From Streptomyces nymphaeiformis (GTDB lineage: Bacteria; Actinomycetota; Actinomycetes; Streptomycetales; Streptomycetaceae), in contig NZ_JACHJY010000006.1 in the NCBI RefSeq assembly GCF_014203895.1, positions 310,001-374,000 of the forward strand: a DNA stretch of 64,000 nucleotides. The letters are read 5' to 3'. A model generated the notes under the pieces. It was not told where the DNA came from, made no database searches, and saw only the letters and a program-made list of their open reading frames with translations. Made by a program: the position numbers and the translations under genes. Below are positions 55,796 through 63,336 of this stretch, piece by piece; position 1 is the stretch's first letter, and each line of letters starts with the position of its first letter.

Positions 55796-55898
55796 CTACC
55801 CGACCGCCACCCGACCCGCCGGGACCCCAGGAGCCCCGGCCATCAGCCATCCACCCGCCCACCTATCCGTTCGACACGGTTTCAAGGGGACAAGCGCA

Positions 55899-56246
55899 AT
55901 GGCAGATTTCTCCCGCCTTCCCGGACCCAACGCCGATCTGTGGGACTGGCAACTCCTCGCGGCCTGCCGCGGAGTCGACAGCTCCCTGTTCTTCCACCCC
56001 GAGGGAGAGCGCGGCGCGGCACGGAGTGCGCGTGAGAACTCGGCGAAAGAGGTCTGCATGCGGTGCCCGGTGCGCGCGGAGTGCGCGGCACACGCACTCG
56101 CCGTGCGGGAGCCCTACGGCGTATGGGGCGGCCTCACCGAGGACGAACGCGAAGAACTCATGGGACGCGCGCGCAATCGCCTGGTCACGACGGCACCGAC
56201 GGCCGCATCGGTCGCGTCGGCAGCGTCCATCGTGGAGCGTATGTGA
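55899..56246 (+). CDS. whiD: WhiB-family iron-sulfur protein WhiD
   Basis: A 115-residue protein. The four cluster ligands are Cys23, Cys53, Cys56 and Cys62 (CMRC...C), followed by the GVWGG turn in REPYGVWGGLTEDERE. The N-terminus MADFSRLPGPNADLWDWQLL is that of WhiD. WhiD binds a [4Fe-4S] cluster, partners the principal sigma factor's region 4 and is needed for late spore maturation. ATG at 55899 has AAGGGGACAAG upstream. It is divergent from bldM. Confidence 0.96.
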   Translation: MADFSRLPGPNADLWDWQLLAACRGVDSSLFFHPEGERGAARSARENSAKEVCMRCPVRAECAAHALAVREPYGVWGGLTEDEREELMGRARNRLVTTAPTAASVASAASIVERM

Positions 56247-56311
56247 AGGAACGTTTCCTCAACGTGCACATGAACTGAAGACTCACGCGCCCGCGCGCGT
56301 CACGACCACGT

Positions 56312-56329
56312 GTCGCGTCGCTACGCGAC
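56312..56329. terminator. Hairpin between whiD and the LysR gene
   Basis: GTCGCGT (56312-56318) pairs with ACGCGAC (56323-56329) around CGCT, between the convergent ends of whiD and the LysR-type regulator. No T-run. Confidence 0.5.
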
Positions 56330-56336
56330 CCCGTGT

Positions 56337-57230
56337 CTACGCGCGCGTGGCGGCGCGGATCAGCTCGTCGAGCGTGGCGGCCACGGCCGGCACCTGGGCG
56401 AGGTCCGGCAGCGTCAGGGCCACGATCTCCCGCTCCACGGCCGGCTCCACGGCCACCGTCCGCGCGCCCTTGGGCCGTACGGACTCGATGGCCAGCTCCG
56501 GCAGGACGGCGACGCCCAGACCGGCGCCCACCAGGCCCACCACGGCCGGGTAGTCGTCGGTGGCGAAGTCGATGCGGGGCGTGAAGCCGGCCTCCTCGCA
56601 GACGTCGACGAGCTGGCGGCGGCAGCGCGGGCAGCCCGCGATCCAGGACTCGTCCGCGAGCTCCCCGATGCCGACCGCCCCGGCGTCGGCGAGCCGGTGC
56701 CCCTCGGGCACCAGGCCGACGAGCCGGTCGGCGAGGAGCGGGCGGACCACCAGGTCGTCCCACTCGGCCTGCCCGGCCCCGTAGCGGAACGCCAGGGCGA
56801 TGTCGCAGTCGCCCTCGCGGAGCATCTCGATCGAGCGCGGCGGTTCGGCCTCGACGAGGGAGACCCGGGTCCCGGGGTGCGCGGCCCGCAGCGCGGCCAG
56901 CGCGGTCGGCACGAGCGTGGAGCTGCCGCTCGGGAAGGAGACCAGCCGGACGCGGCCCGCCCGGAGCCCGGCGATGGCGGCGACCTCCTCCTCGGCGGCG
57001 GTGAGCCCGGCGAGGATGCCGGAGGCGTGGCGCACCAGGACCTCGCCGGCCTGGGTGAGGCGCATCTCGCGTCCCGTACGGATCAGCAGCGGCGTGCCGG
57101 CGGAGGCTTCGAGCGCCTTCATCTGCTGGCTGACGGCGGGCTGGGTGCAGCCCAGTTCGCGCGCGGCGGCCGAGAAGGAGCCCGTGGCGGCGACGGCGCG
57201 CAGGACGCGGAGGTGGCGGGCCTCGATCAT
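56337..57230 (-). CDS. LysR-type transcriptional regulator
   Basis: A 297-residue regulator. The N-terminal HTH spans about 3-62 (RHLRVLRAVAATGSFSAAARELGCTQPAVSQQM) and the effector-binding domain fills 90-290 with a cysteine pair CPRCRRQL near 185-190 that could sense redox or metal. It is divergent from the MOSC gene with 80 bases between; LysR regulators usually control the divergent neighbour. Confidence 0.9.
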   Translation of the reverse strand: MIEARHLRVLRAVAATGSFSAAARELGCTQPAVSQQMKALEASAGTPLLIRTGREMRLTQAGEVLVRHASGILAGLTAAEEEVAAIAGLRAGRVRLVSFPSGSSTLVPTALAALRAAHPGTRVSLVEAEPPRSIEMLREGDCDIALAFRYGAGQAEWDDLVVRPLLADRLVGLVPEGHRLADAGAVGIGELADESWIAGCPRCRRQLVDVCEEAGFTPRIDFATDDYPAVVGLVGAGLGVAVLPELAIESVRPKGARTVAVEPAVEREIVALTLPDLAQVPAVAATLDELIRAATRA

Positions 57231-57298
57231 GCGTCCAGCATAAGCGACTCTTGGGTGAAGCAGCCCGTTCTCGCGTGCGCCTTTGAGATCGTCCCGCC

Positions 57299-57304
57299 TA
57301 CAGT
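57299..57304 (+). promoter_or_regulatory. Predicted -10 box of the MOSC gene
   Basis: TACAGT followed by six bases and the ATG at 57311. Predicts a leaderless mRNA. No good -35 hexamer at standard distance, so an activator may be needed. Confidence 0.45.
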
Positions 57305-57310
57305 GCCCGC

Positions 57311-57985
57311 ATGACCTTGCTGAGTGTGAATGTGGGCCGGGCCGAGCCCTTGGAGTACACCGACGCCGCCTCGGGGATGACGGGCATCGACAAGCGTCCG
57401 GTGGAGGGGCCCGTACGGATCGAGGCGCCCGGAGCGCCCGGCGTCGGGGCGAGCGGGGTCGCCGGGGACGCGGTCTGCGACCTGCGCTTCCACGGCGGGA
57501 ACGACCGGGCCGCGTACGCCTTCGCCCGGGAGGACATGGACCTGTGGGAGCGGGAGCTCGGCCGCGAACTGGCCAACGGCTCCTTCGGCGAGAACCTCAC
57601 CACGCGGGGCCTCGACGTGAACGGGGCGCTGATCGGCGAGCGGTGGCGGATCGGCGAGGAGGTGGTCCTGGAGGTGACCGGCGGCCGCATCCCGTGCCGT
57701 ACGTTCGCCGGCTTCGTCGAGGAGAAGGGCTGGGTGAAGCGGTTCACGCAGTCGGAGGCCGGTCCCGGCGCGCTGCTGCGGGTGATCGTGCCGGGCGAGG
57801 TGAAGGCCGGCGACCCGATCACCGTGCTGCACCGGCCGGACCACGACATCACCGTGGCGCGCCTGCACCGCGCCGCGACCACCGAACGCGACCAGCTGCC
57901 CGCCATGTTGGCCGCCGCCGAGTGGATGGAGTCGGGGCTCCTCGCGCTCGCCCGCCGGTACAAGGAGAAGTACGCCTCGTCGTAG
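57311..57985 (+). CDS. MOSC-domain protein (YiiM-like)
   Basis: A 224-residue stand-alone MOSC protein. RFHGGNDRAAYAF (59-71), GSFGENLTTRGLD (90-102) and the presumed cofactor Cys129 in GRIPCRTF are the family hallmarks; a C-terminal 3-alpha extension covers about 165-224. MOSC proteins bind molybdenum cofactor and several reduce N-hydroxylated compounds (YiiM reduces 6-N-hydroxylaminopurine). It may be controlled by the divergent LysR regulator. Confidence 0.92.
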   Translation: MTLLSVNVGRAEPLEYTDAASGMTGIDKRPVEGPVRIEAPGAPGVGASGVAGDAVCDLRFHGGNDRAAYAFAREDMDLWERELGRELANGSFGENLTTRGLDVNGALIGERWRIGEEVVLEVTGGRIPCRTFAGFVEEKGWVKRFTQSEAGPGALLRVIVPGEVKAGDPITVLHRPDHDITVARLHRAATTERDQLPAMLAAAEWMESGLLALARRYKEKYASS

Positions 57986-58034
57986 CGGCGGGAGCGGGCG
58001 CCCGGGAGCCCGGTCGGGCCCGGAGGACAGGCAC

Positions 58035-58040
58035 TAGGTT
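58035..58040 (+). promoter_or_regulatory. Predicted -10 box of the SDR gene
   Basis: TAGGTT followed by six bases and the ATG at 58047. Another probable leaderless start. Confidence 0.4.
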
Positions 58041-58046
58041 GCCCGT

Positions 58047-58820
58047 ATGACGACTGCACTGATTACGGGCGCCACCGCGGGCATCGGGGCCGCCTTCGCA
58101 CGGAGACTGGCGGCGGACGGCCACGACGTCGTGCTCGTGGCCAGGGACGTGAAGCGGCTGCGCGAGCAGGCGACCGAACTGCACGACCGGCACGGCGTCG
58201 AGGCCGAGGTGCTGGCGGCGGACCTCTCCGAGGAGAAGGGCATCGCCGCCGTCGAGGCCCGGCTCTCGGACCCGAAGCAGCCGGTGGACATGCTGGTGAA
58301 CAACGCGGGCTTCGGCAACAAGGGCCGTTTCCTCGAAGTCTCCATGGCCGACGAGCTGAAGATGCTGACGGTGCACTGCGAGGCGGTGCTGCGGCTGACC
58401 TCGGCGGCGGCCACCTCGATGAAGGGCCGCCGCCGGGGCGCCGTCGTGAACGTCGCCTCGGTGGCGGCCTTCCTGCCCCGCGGGACCTACGGCGCCTCGA
58501 AGGCCTGGGTCGTGCAGTTCACCCAGGGCGCGGCGCGGGACCTCGCGGGCAGCGGGGTGCGTCTGATGGCGCTCTGCCCCGGCTTCGTACGGACCGAGTT
58601 CCACGAGCGGGCCGGGATGGGCACGGACAACATCCCGGGCTGGATGTGGCTCGACGCGGACAAGCTGGTGGCGGCGGCGCTCACCGACCTGGAGCGGGGG
58701 CGGACGCTGTCGATCCCGGACCCCCGCTACAAGGCCCTCATGGGTGTGGTGAAGCTGGCGCCGCGCGGCCTGCTCGGCGGGGTCTCCTCCAAGGCGGGCC
58801 GCAAGTACGGTCCGCAGTAG
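58047..58820 (+). CDS. Short-chain dehydrogenase/reductase
   Basis: A 257-residue classical-type SDR. The cofactor loop is TGATAGIG (7-14), the NNAG motif follows near 90, the active Ser in VNVASVAA and the YGASK (Tyr-x3-Lys) catalytic pair are intact, so activity is expected. The acidic or basic cofactor selector (ARDVKRL after the second strand) suggests NADP. The C-terminal ~45 residues carry KALMGVVKLAPRGLLGGV, an amphipathic membrane-contact type tail. Substrate unknown. Confidence 0.92.
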   Translation: MTTALITGATAGIGAAFARRLAADGHDVVLVARDVKRLREQATELHDRHGVEAEVLAADLSEEKGIAAVEARLSDPKQPVDMLVNNAGFGNKGRFLEVSMADELKMLTVHCEAVLRLTSAAATSMKGRRRGAVVNVASVAAFLPRGTYGASKAWVVQFTQGAARDLAGSGVRLMALCPGFVRTEFHERAGMGTDNIPGWMWLDADKLVAAALTDLERGRTLSIPDPRYKALMGVVKLAPRGLLGGVSSKAGRKYGPQ

Positions 58821-58846
58821 CCCTGGTTCACGCCCTCCCCTTCTCC

Positions 58847-59086
58847 TTCGTACGCGCCGATCGTCGGAGCCGCCGTCGCCGACACGGCGTTTCCGAACCA
58901 GTCCCTGCCGCCGTTGTCCGCGATGAGCGTGCCGGCGGACAGGGCGGGGGAGCCGGCGGCGAGCCGCAGGTCGGGCAGGAGCAGCGGATCGGCGTCGAGG
59001 CCGCCCGGGTCGGGGCGGGTCATCGTGATGCCGTGGAAGAGGTTGTACGAGAAGGACAGCCCGGGGAGCGGCGGGTTCTTGAAGGC
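58847..59086 (-). pseudogene. C-terminal fragment of a right-handed beta-helix protein
   Basis: About 80 codons beginning exactly at the element's right boundary with AFKNPPLPGLSFSYNLFHG and ending GAYEG. The D-L-RLAAGSPALSAG, GRDWFGN and PTIGAYE pattern is the usual end of parallel beta-helix (pectate-lyase-like) proteins. The upstream coding sequence is missing, replaced by the tnpB element, and no stop codon follows the normal end; the frame runs on into the opposite strand of the SDR gene. So it is a remnant. Confidence 0.75.
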
Positions 59087-59097
59087 TTGACTTCCGC

Positions 59098-59120
59098 TCC
59101 CCGCCGCTAAAGGGCGGGGA
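59098..59120 (-). ncRNA. Right-end hairpin, candidate omega (guide) RNA 3' scaffold
   Basis: TCCCCGCC (59098-59105) pairs with GGCGGGGA (59113-59120) around a 7-base loop and overlaps the tnpB stop (TAG at 59109-59107). In this family the 3' end of tnpB and the right end encode the TnpB guide RNA, with the guide drawn from the flanking DNA, here beginning at 59086. Only the hairpin is marked; the full RNA would extend upstream. Confidence 0.5.
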
Positions 59121-60086
59121 TTCCTACCACGGCCGGTCGGCCGTCTCGGTGGGTTCCTGCTTCTTCGCGCTGTGCCGGGACCTGGGGCCCCGGTCTTACC
59201 TGCGCTCCACAGGCTGTCACCGCCGGTCCGGCGGCCTTGGCGATGTTGACCGCCGCGTTGATGTCCCGGTCCAGGACGGTTCCGCAGCCCCGGCATGTCC
59301 AGACGCGGATGTGCAGGGGTTTGGGGCCGTCCTTGGTGCCGCACACGCAGCAGACCTGGCTGGTGGGTTCGAAGCGTCCGATCCTGAGGAAGGTCCGGCC
59401 GTACAGGGCGGCCTTGTACTCCAGCATCGCGACGAACGCGGCCCATCCGGCGTCGTGGACGGACTTGGCCAGACGCGTGCGGGCGAGTCCCTTCACCGCC
59501 AGATCCTCCACCGCCACCGCCTGGTTCTCGCGGATGATCTTCGTGGAGAGCTGATGGTGGAAGTCACGCCGTGCATCGGCCACCCGCGTGCGCACGAGCG
59601 ACCTTGATGCGGGCCTTGCCCCGGTTGTTCGACCCCTTCACCTTGCGGCTCAGGTCCTTCTGGGCCTTCTTGAGCCTCTTCTCCGCCCGGGGTGATCCTC
59701 CACCGGGCGTTCGCGGTGAACCGGACCGCCTGTCGGTTGTCCCGCTTGGACTTGAACCGCGGCGCACCCGTCTGCGGGCGCTTGCCCTTCAGGCCGTCGA
59801 AGAAGTTCCGGTACGCGGTGTCCAGGTCCCGCAACGACTGCTGGAGGACCACGGCGGACACCTCGCCGAGCCAGACACGCTCGACGGTCTTCTTCGCCTC
59901 GGTGATCAGCAGCTTCGACAGCTCTCCGGCCTTCGGGAACGGGGCTCCCTCGGCGCGGGCGGTCTCACGGGCACGCAGCGCGTCGTTGAAAACCACCCGA
60001 GCACACCCGAACGCCCTCGCCGGCGCCGCACGCTGCGGACCGTTCGGGTACAGACGGAAGCCGTACCGAAGCTGCACGCCGATCAC
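59107..60086 (-). pseudogene. Degenerate tnpB (RNA-guided nuclease ancestor)
   Basis: The N-terminal part (GTG at 60086; QLRYGFRLYPNGPQ..., FDGLKGKRPQTGAPRFKSK) runs to about 59695. Then roughly 60-70 codons including the first RuvC Asp (GIDLG) are missing and the frame changes; the next piece (EKRLKKAQKDLSRKVKG) ends at a further one-base shift near 59588. The third piece keeps the RuvC Glu (VAVEDLAVKGL), the CxxC...CxxC zinc knuckle and the final Asp (DRDINAAVNIA). No active protein can be made. Confidence 0.85.
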
Positions 60087-60107
60087 CGTCCTGCAGTTGA
60101 CTTTCGG

Positions 60108-61958
60108 CTAGGCATCAGAACATTCGCGCGAGTTGATACTGGCCCGGGCTTCGAGGTCGAGCTGTGCGGTGGTGCCGTTCTGCCAGGTCACGGTGAGCGT
60201 GTGGGGGCCGGTGACGTGGACGTTCGCGAGGTCGGACACGGGTGCGGGGTCGGGTTCGGCGGTGAGGGAGGCGAGGGCGACGAAGAGCGTCGCGGGGCCG
60301 CTCGTGGTGCCGTGCAGGGCGAGGGTGCGGGTCCCCGGGCCCTGCAGGGTTTCCCCGGTGGGGAGTTCCCCGGCGTCCGGCCGGTAGCCGTGGACCGGGT
60401 GGAGCTGGGCGTGCGGTCCTTCGGGGGTGACGGCCCAGCCCGTCTGGCGTACGGGGGTCCCCTCCGGGGCGCCGAGGACCAGGTGGGCGCGGAGTTCGGC
60501 GCGGCCGTGGGCGAGGGTCGCGGAGAGGACCCGGACGCCGGGCAGCGGGTGGTGGAGGGAGACGGCCCGGTCGGGGCCGGTGCCGAGGGGGACGGCGGGG
60601 CCGCGGGTGGTGGCCTTCCCGTCGACGAGCAGGGCGAAGTGGTTGTCGGCCGCGGCGGTCCCCGTACTGGGTCCCGTACGGGTGGAGTAGGCGTGGCGGG
60701 CGTAGCCGGGGTCGTCCTCCTCGCCGGGCGCGCTGTGGACGTGGTTGCTGCCGTGGTTGTGGAGGCGTACGAGCCCGTCGGCGGCGGTGGTCTGGACGAG
60801 CAGCCCGGCGGGGGCGAAGGCGCGGACGGTGTCGGCGCGTTCGGCGGGCAGGGGTTCCTCGGGGTCGGTCCAGGCGGGGTGGTCGGCGGGCAGGAGGAGG
60901 CCGAGGAAGCCCTTGGAGGCCCAGTAGGGGGAGCCGGGTCCCGAGTACTCCTGGACGAGCGGCGGGTACGGGCCGTGCCAGCCGAGGGTGAGGAGGCCGC
61001 GCTCGTCGGTGGCGCCGCGCCCCTCGCCGGGTTCGAGGAAGTACCGCAGGGTGCCGGAGGCGAGGCGGCGGGTGGCGCCGGGGGTGAGCGGGGTGTGGCC
61101 GGTGAGGGTGCCGAGCCAGGGGGCGGCGGCCGCGGCGAAGCGGTAGATCAGGGACCGCCCGTACGGGACGGGGGCGCCGTCGGCGTCGAAGAGGTGGACG
61201 TAGTCGTCGAGGTGGGCGCGGAGGCGGGGCCCGTAGGTGTCGAGGAGCCGCCGGTCGCCGGCGAGGTGGGCGTGGAGGGCGGGGTAGAAGTGCAGGGCCC
61301 AGGCGTTGTAGTGGTCGAAGGCGCGGTTGTCGCCGTCGCTGTACCAGCCGTCGCCGAGGTACCAGTCCTCGACGCGGGCGAGGGAGCGGTCGATCGTGGC
61401 GGCGGCGCGGTCGGTCTCGATGCCGGCGTCCTGGAGGAAGCCGGCGACGGTGAGGCCGAAGAGCCACCAGTTGTTGTCGACGGGGGACGGTGCGAGGGCG
61501 GGGCGGAGCCAGTCGGCGACCTGCTGCCGGGTGCGGTCGTCGAGGCGGTCCCAGAGCCAGGGGCGGGTGAGGCGGAGGCCGAGGGCGACCGAGGCGGATT
61601 CGACGACCGCCTGGCGGGTGTCGGCCATCAGGGGCCAGGACTCCCGGTCCTCCCGTCCCGGCTCCTCGGTGCCGGCGGCGAGGCCCTCGGCGTACCGGTC
61701 GAGGTGGCCGTGGGGGTCCTCGCCGTGGGCGCCCGCGACGCGGAGGGCGGCGAGGAGGAAGGTGCGGGCCCAGCCCTCCAGGCCGTCGGAGCGGGGGCCC
61801 GACCAGCTGGGGCGGGGGCCGGGGAGGTCGACGAGGCCGCGCCTCGGGGAGGCGAACGGGCGGACGTCCAGGAGGAGTCGGTCGGCCGCGTTCTCCCAGT
61901 GGGCACGGGTCCAGCCGGTGTACGGGCTGAGCTCACGGTTCTCGGGCGGCGTGGGCAT
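60108..61958 (-). CDS. DUF2264 protein (alpha/alpha-barrel, carbohydrate-related)
   Basis: A 616-residue cytosolic protein from ATG 61958, which has AGGGAG five bases upstream. N-terminal DUF2264 block SPYTGWTRAHWENAADRLL then WWLFGLTVAGFLQDAG and DGWYSDGDNRAFDHYNAWALHFY, a helical (alpha/alpha) barrel with probable sugar-acting residues Asp and His in the latter. The C-terminal ~200 residues are beta-rich. The final about 12 residues and stop come from the IS left end, so the native C-terminus is probably altered. It is divergent from a DeoR/LacI-like regulator and has its own promoter and operator. Confidence 0.88.
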   Translation of the reverse strand: MPTPPENRELSPYTGWTRAHWENAADRLLLDVRPFASPRRGLVDLPGPRPSWSGPRSDGLEGWARTFLLAALRVAGAHGEDPHGHLDRYAEGLAAGTEEPGREDRESWPLMADTRQAVVESASVALGLRLTRPWLWDRLDDRTRQQVADWLRPALAPSPVDNNWWLFGLTVAGFLQDAGIETDRAAATIDRSLARVEDWYLGDGWYSDGDNRAFDHYNAWALHFYPALHAHLAGDRRLLDTYGPRLRAHLDDYVHLFDADGAPVPYGRSLIYRFAAAAAPWLGTLTGHTPLTPGATRRLASGTLRYFLEPGEGRGATDERGLLTLGWHGPYPPLVQEYSGPGSPYWASKGFLGLLLPADHPAWTDPEEPLPAERADTVRAFAPAGLLVQTTAADGLVRLHNHGSNHVHSAPGEEDDPGYARHAYSTRTGPSTGTAAADNHFALLVDGKATTRGPAVPLGTGPDRAVSLHHPLPGVRVLSATLAHGRAELRAHLVLGAPEGTPVRQTGWAVTPEGPHAQLHPVHGYRPDAGELPTGETLQGPGTRTLALHGTTSGPATLFVALASLTAEPDPAPVSDLANVHVTGPHTLTVTWQNGTTAQLDLEARASINSRECSDA

Positions 61959-62014
61959 GATGCTCCCTGGGGCTCCGTGCGATGACGTCTGCGTCGCCGT
62001 CCGCATCGCCGGGA

Positions 62015-62043
62015 ATCCTGGACAGACTCCGATCGATCGTCAA
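62015..62043 (-). promoter_or_regulatory. Promoter of the DUF2264 gene
   Basis: Minus strand TTGACG (62043-62038), 17 bases, CAGGAT (62020-62015). Same design as the TTGACT-N17-CAGGAT promoter of the sugar-binding lipoprotein at 63264. Confidence 0.65.
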
Positions 62044-62055
62044 GAGAATCGGAGC

Positions 62056-62087
62056 GAATGATCGAAACTTCTGCCATTCGATCATTC
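62056..62087. promoter_or_regulatory. Operator-like 11-bp-arm inverted repeat
   Basis: GAATGATCGAA (62056-62066) and TTCGATCATTC (62077-62087) are perfect arms ten bases apart, in the DUF2264-regulator divergent gap, immediately upstream of the DUF2264 -35 and overlapping the likely -35 region of the regulator (its -10 is TAGGCT at 62095-62100). GATC-rich half sites recur at 63231-63249. It is likely the site of the adjacent regulator. Confidence 0.7.
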
Positions 62088-62136
62088 CTGGAGCTAGGCT
62101 CGACGAACCACCACCACCGCGAGGGGGAACCGCGCC

Positions 62137-63234
62137 GTGCGCGAGAGTGCTGCCGAACGACACGACCGACTGCTGGCCCTGGTGCGCGAGCGCGGCACCG
62201 CCCGCGTCTCCGAACTGGCCGAACGCCTCGGGGTCTCCCCCGTCACCGCCCGCCGGGACGTCGAGGTCCTGGCCGGCCGGGGCCTGCTCGACCGGGTGCA
62301 CGGCCAGGTCTCCTGGCCCCGGCGGGGGGCCGGGCCCGGCGGCGGCCGCCCCGGCGAGGGCCTGGTCCTCGGGCTGCTCGCCCCCTCCGCCACGTACTAC
62401 TTCGCCGAGGTCATCCGGGGGGCGCACGAGGCGGCGGCCCGCGCCGGGGCGCGGCTCGTGCTGCGGATCTCCGACTACCGGCCGGAGGAGGACCGGGCCC
62501 GCACCGAGGGCCTCCTCGCGGCGGGCGCCGAGGGCGTCCTCGTCGCGCCGGGCTGGCGGGGGCCCGAGGACCGGCTCGCGTACGGGGACTGGCTGGCCGA
62601 ACTGCCCGTGCCGACCGTGCTCCTGGAGCGCCGCGCCGAGCCCGGCAGCCCGCTCGACGGCCTGGACCGGGTCTCCTCCGACCACGCCCACGGGGTACTG
62701 CTCGCCCTGCGCCATCTGCTCTCGCTCGGCCACGCGACCCCGCTGCTCGTGGCCCGCCGGGACTCCCCGACCGCGCTCGCGGTGCGCGCGGGCTACGCCG
62801 AGGCGCTGGGCACGCTGGGCCTGAAGGAGCCGCGCCCGGTCATCGACTCCGTACCGGCCGAGGCGGATCCGGAGGGCTTCGAGCGGGCGGTGCGGGCGCT
62901 GCACGAGGCCGTCGGCTCGGGCCTGGCGAGCGCGGCCCTGGTCCACAACGACGTGGACGCGATCGAGATCGTGCAGCGCCTGGCCGAGCTGGGCGTGCGG
63001 GTGCCGCAGGACCTGGCCCTGATCGCGTACGACGACGAGGTCGCCGCCCTCGCCGACACCCCGCTGACGGCGGTCGCCCCGCCGAAGCGCCAGGTGGGCC
63101 GGCACGCCATGGAACTCCTGGTGGAGCGGCTCACGGAGGGGCCCGGGGAGGAGTCGGCGCGGCGGCATCTGAGCCTGCTGCCGCGGCTGCGCGTGCGGGC
63201 CTCGTGCGGGGCGGGCACGACACCCATAGTTTGA
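62137..63234 (+). CDS. DeoR-type HTH / LacI-type sensor hybrid regulator
   Basis: A 365-residue regulator from GTG 62137 (GAGGGGG upstream). Residues about 5-58 are a DeoR winged helix (RHDRLLALVRERGTARVSELAERLGVSPVTARRDVEVL). Residues about 75-345 are a periplasmic-binding-protein-like sensor as in LacI/GalR (LVLGLLAPSATYYFAEVIRGA, LIAYDDEVAALADTPLTAVAPPKRQVGRHAMELL), not the usual DeoR sugar-phosphate domain. It probably binds a sugar and controls DUF2264 and the following transporter. Confidence 0.9.
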   Translation: MRESAAERHDRLLALVRERGTARVSELAERLGVSPVTARRDVEVLAGRGLLDRVHGQVSWPRRGAGPGGGRPGEGLVLGLLAPSATYYFAEVIRGAHEAAARAGARLVLRISDYRPEEDRARTEGLLAAGAEGVLVAPGWRGPEDRLAYGDWLAELPVPTVLLERRAEPGSPLDGLDRVSSDHAHGVLLALRHLLSLGHATPLLVARRDSPTALAVRAGYAEALGTLGLKEPRPVIDSVPAEADPEGFERAVRALHEAVGSGLASAALVHNDVDAIEIVQRLAELGVRVPQDLALIAYDDEVAALADTPLTAVAPPKRQVGRHAMELLVERLTEGPGEESARRHLSLLPRLRVRASCGAGTTPIV

Positions 63235-63249
63235 TCTTTTTTCGATCAA
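63231..63249. promoter_or_regulatory. Operator half-sites before the sugar transporter gene
   Basis: TTGATC (63231-63236) and GATCAA (63244-63249), seven bases apart, with TTTCGATCA matching the right-half of the operator at 62077. It is 15 bases upstream of the -35 of the next promoter, so a repressor there would affect transcription. Confidence 0.6.
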
Positions 63250-63263
63250 TCAATCTTTCGCTC

Positions 63264-63292
63264 TTGACTTCGGTCATGAACGGTCACAGGAT
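63264..63292 (+). promoter_or_regulatory. Promoter of the sugar-binding lipoprotein gene
   Basis: TTGACT (63264-63269), 17 bases, CAGGAT (63287-63292). Confidence 0.65.
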
Positions 63293-63336
63293 CACGGCCA
63301 CAACCTCCCAGCCGCCCCGCCCTCAGGAGCCGTGCC

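Larger units (their letters stand above)
55457..55898. other. 442-base bldM-whiD divergent control region
   Basis: No gene. Left part carries the sigma-BldN consensus promoter for bldM. Middle (about 55685-55800) is AT-rich with TTTTCTTCCC and TCATATTTAC, very different from the genome average, and holds the 9-bp-arm inverted repeat at 55771-55795. The right part is the GC-rich leader of whiD with AAGGGGACAAG ribosome-binding site. Confidence 0.7.
59087..60140 (-). mobile_element. Decayed IS200/IS605-family element with tnpB only
   Basis: The right boundary is set by TCAA (minus strand, 59090-59087), after which the beta-helix frame starts. The left end is near 60120-60150 where the DUF2264 frame meets the element. 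There is no tnpA Y1 transposase, so it could only move in trans. tnpB itself is broken, and the terminal hairpin at 59098-59120 is intact. Confidence 0.75.
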
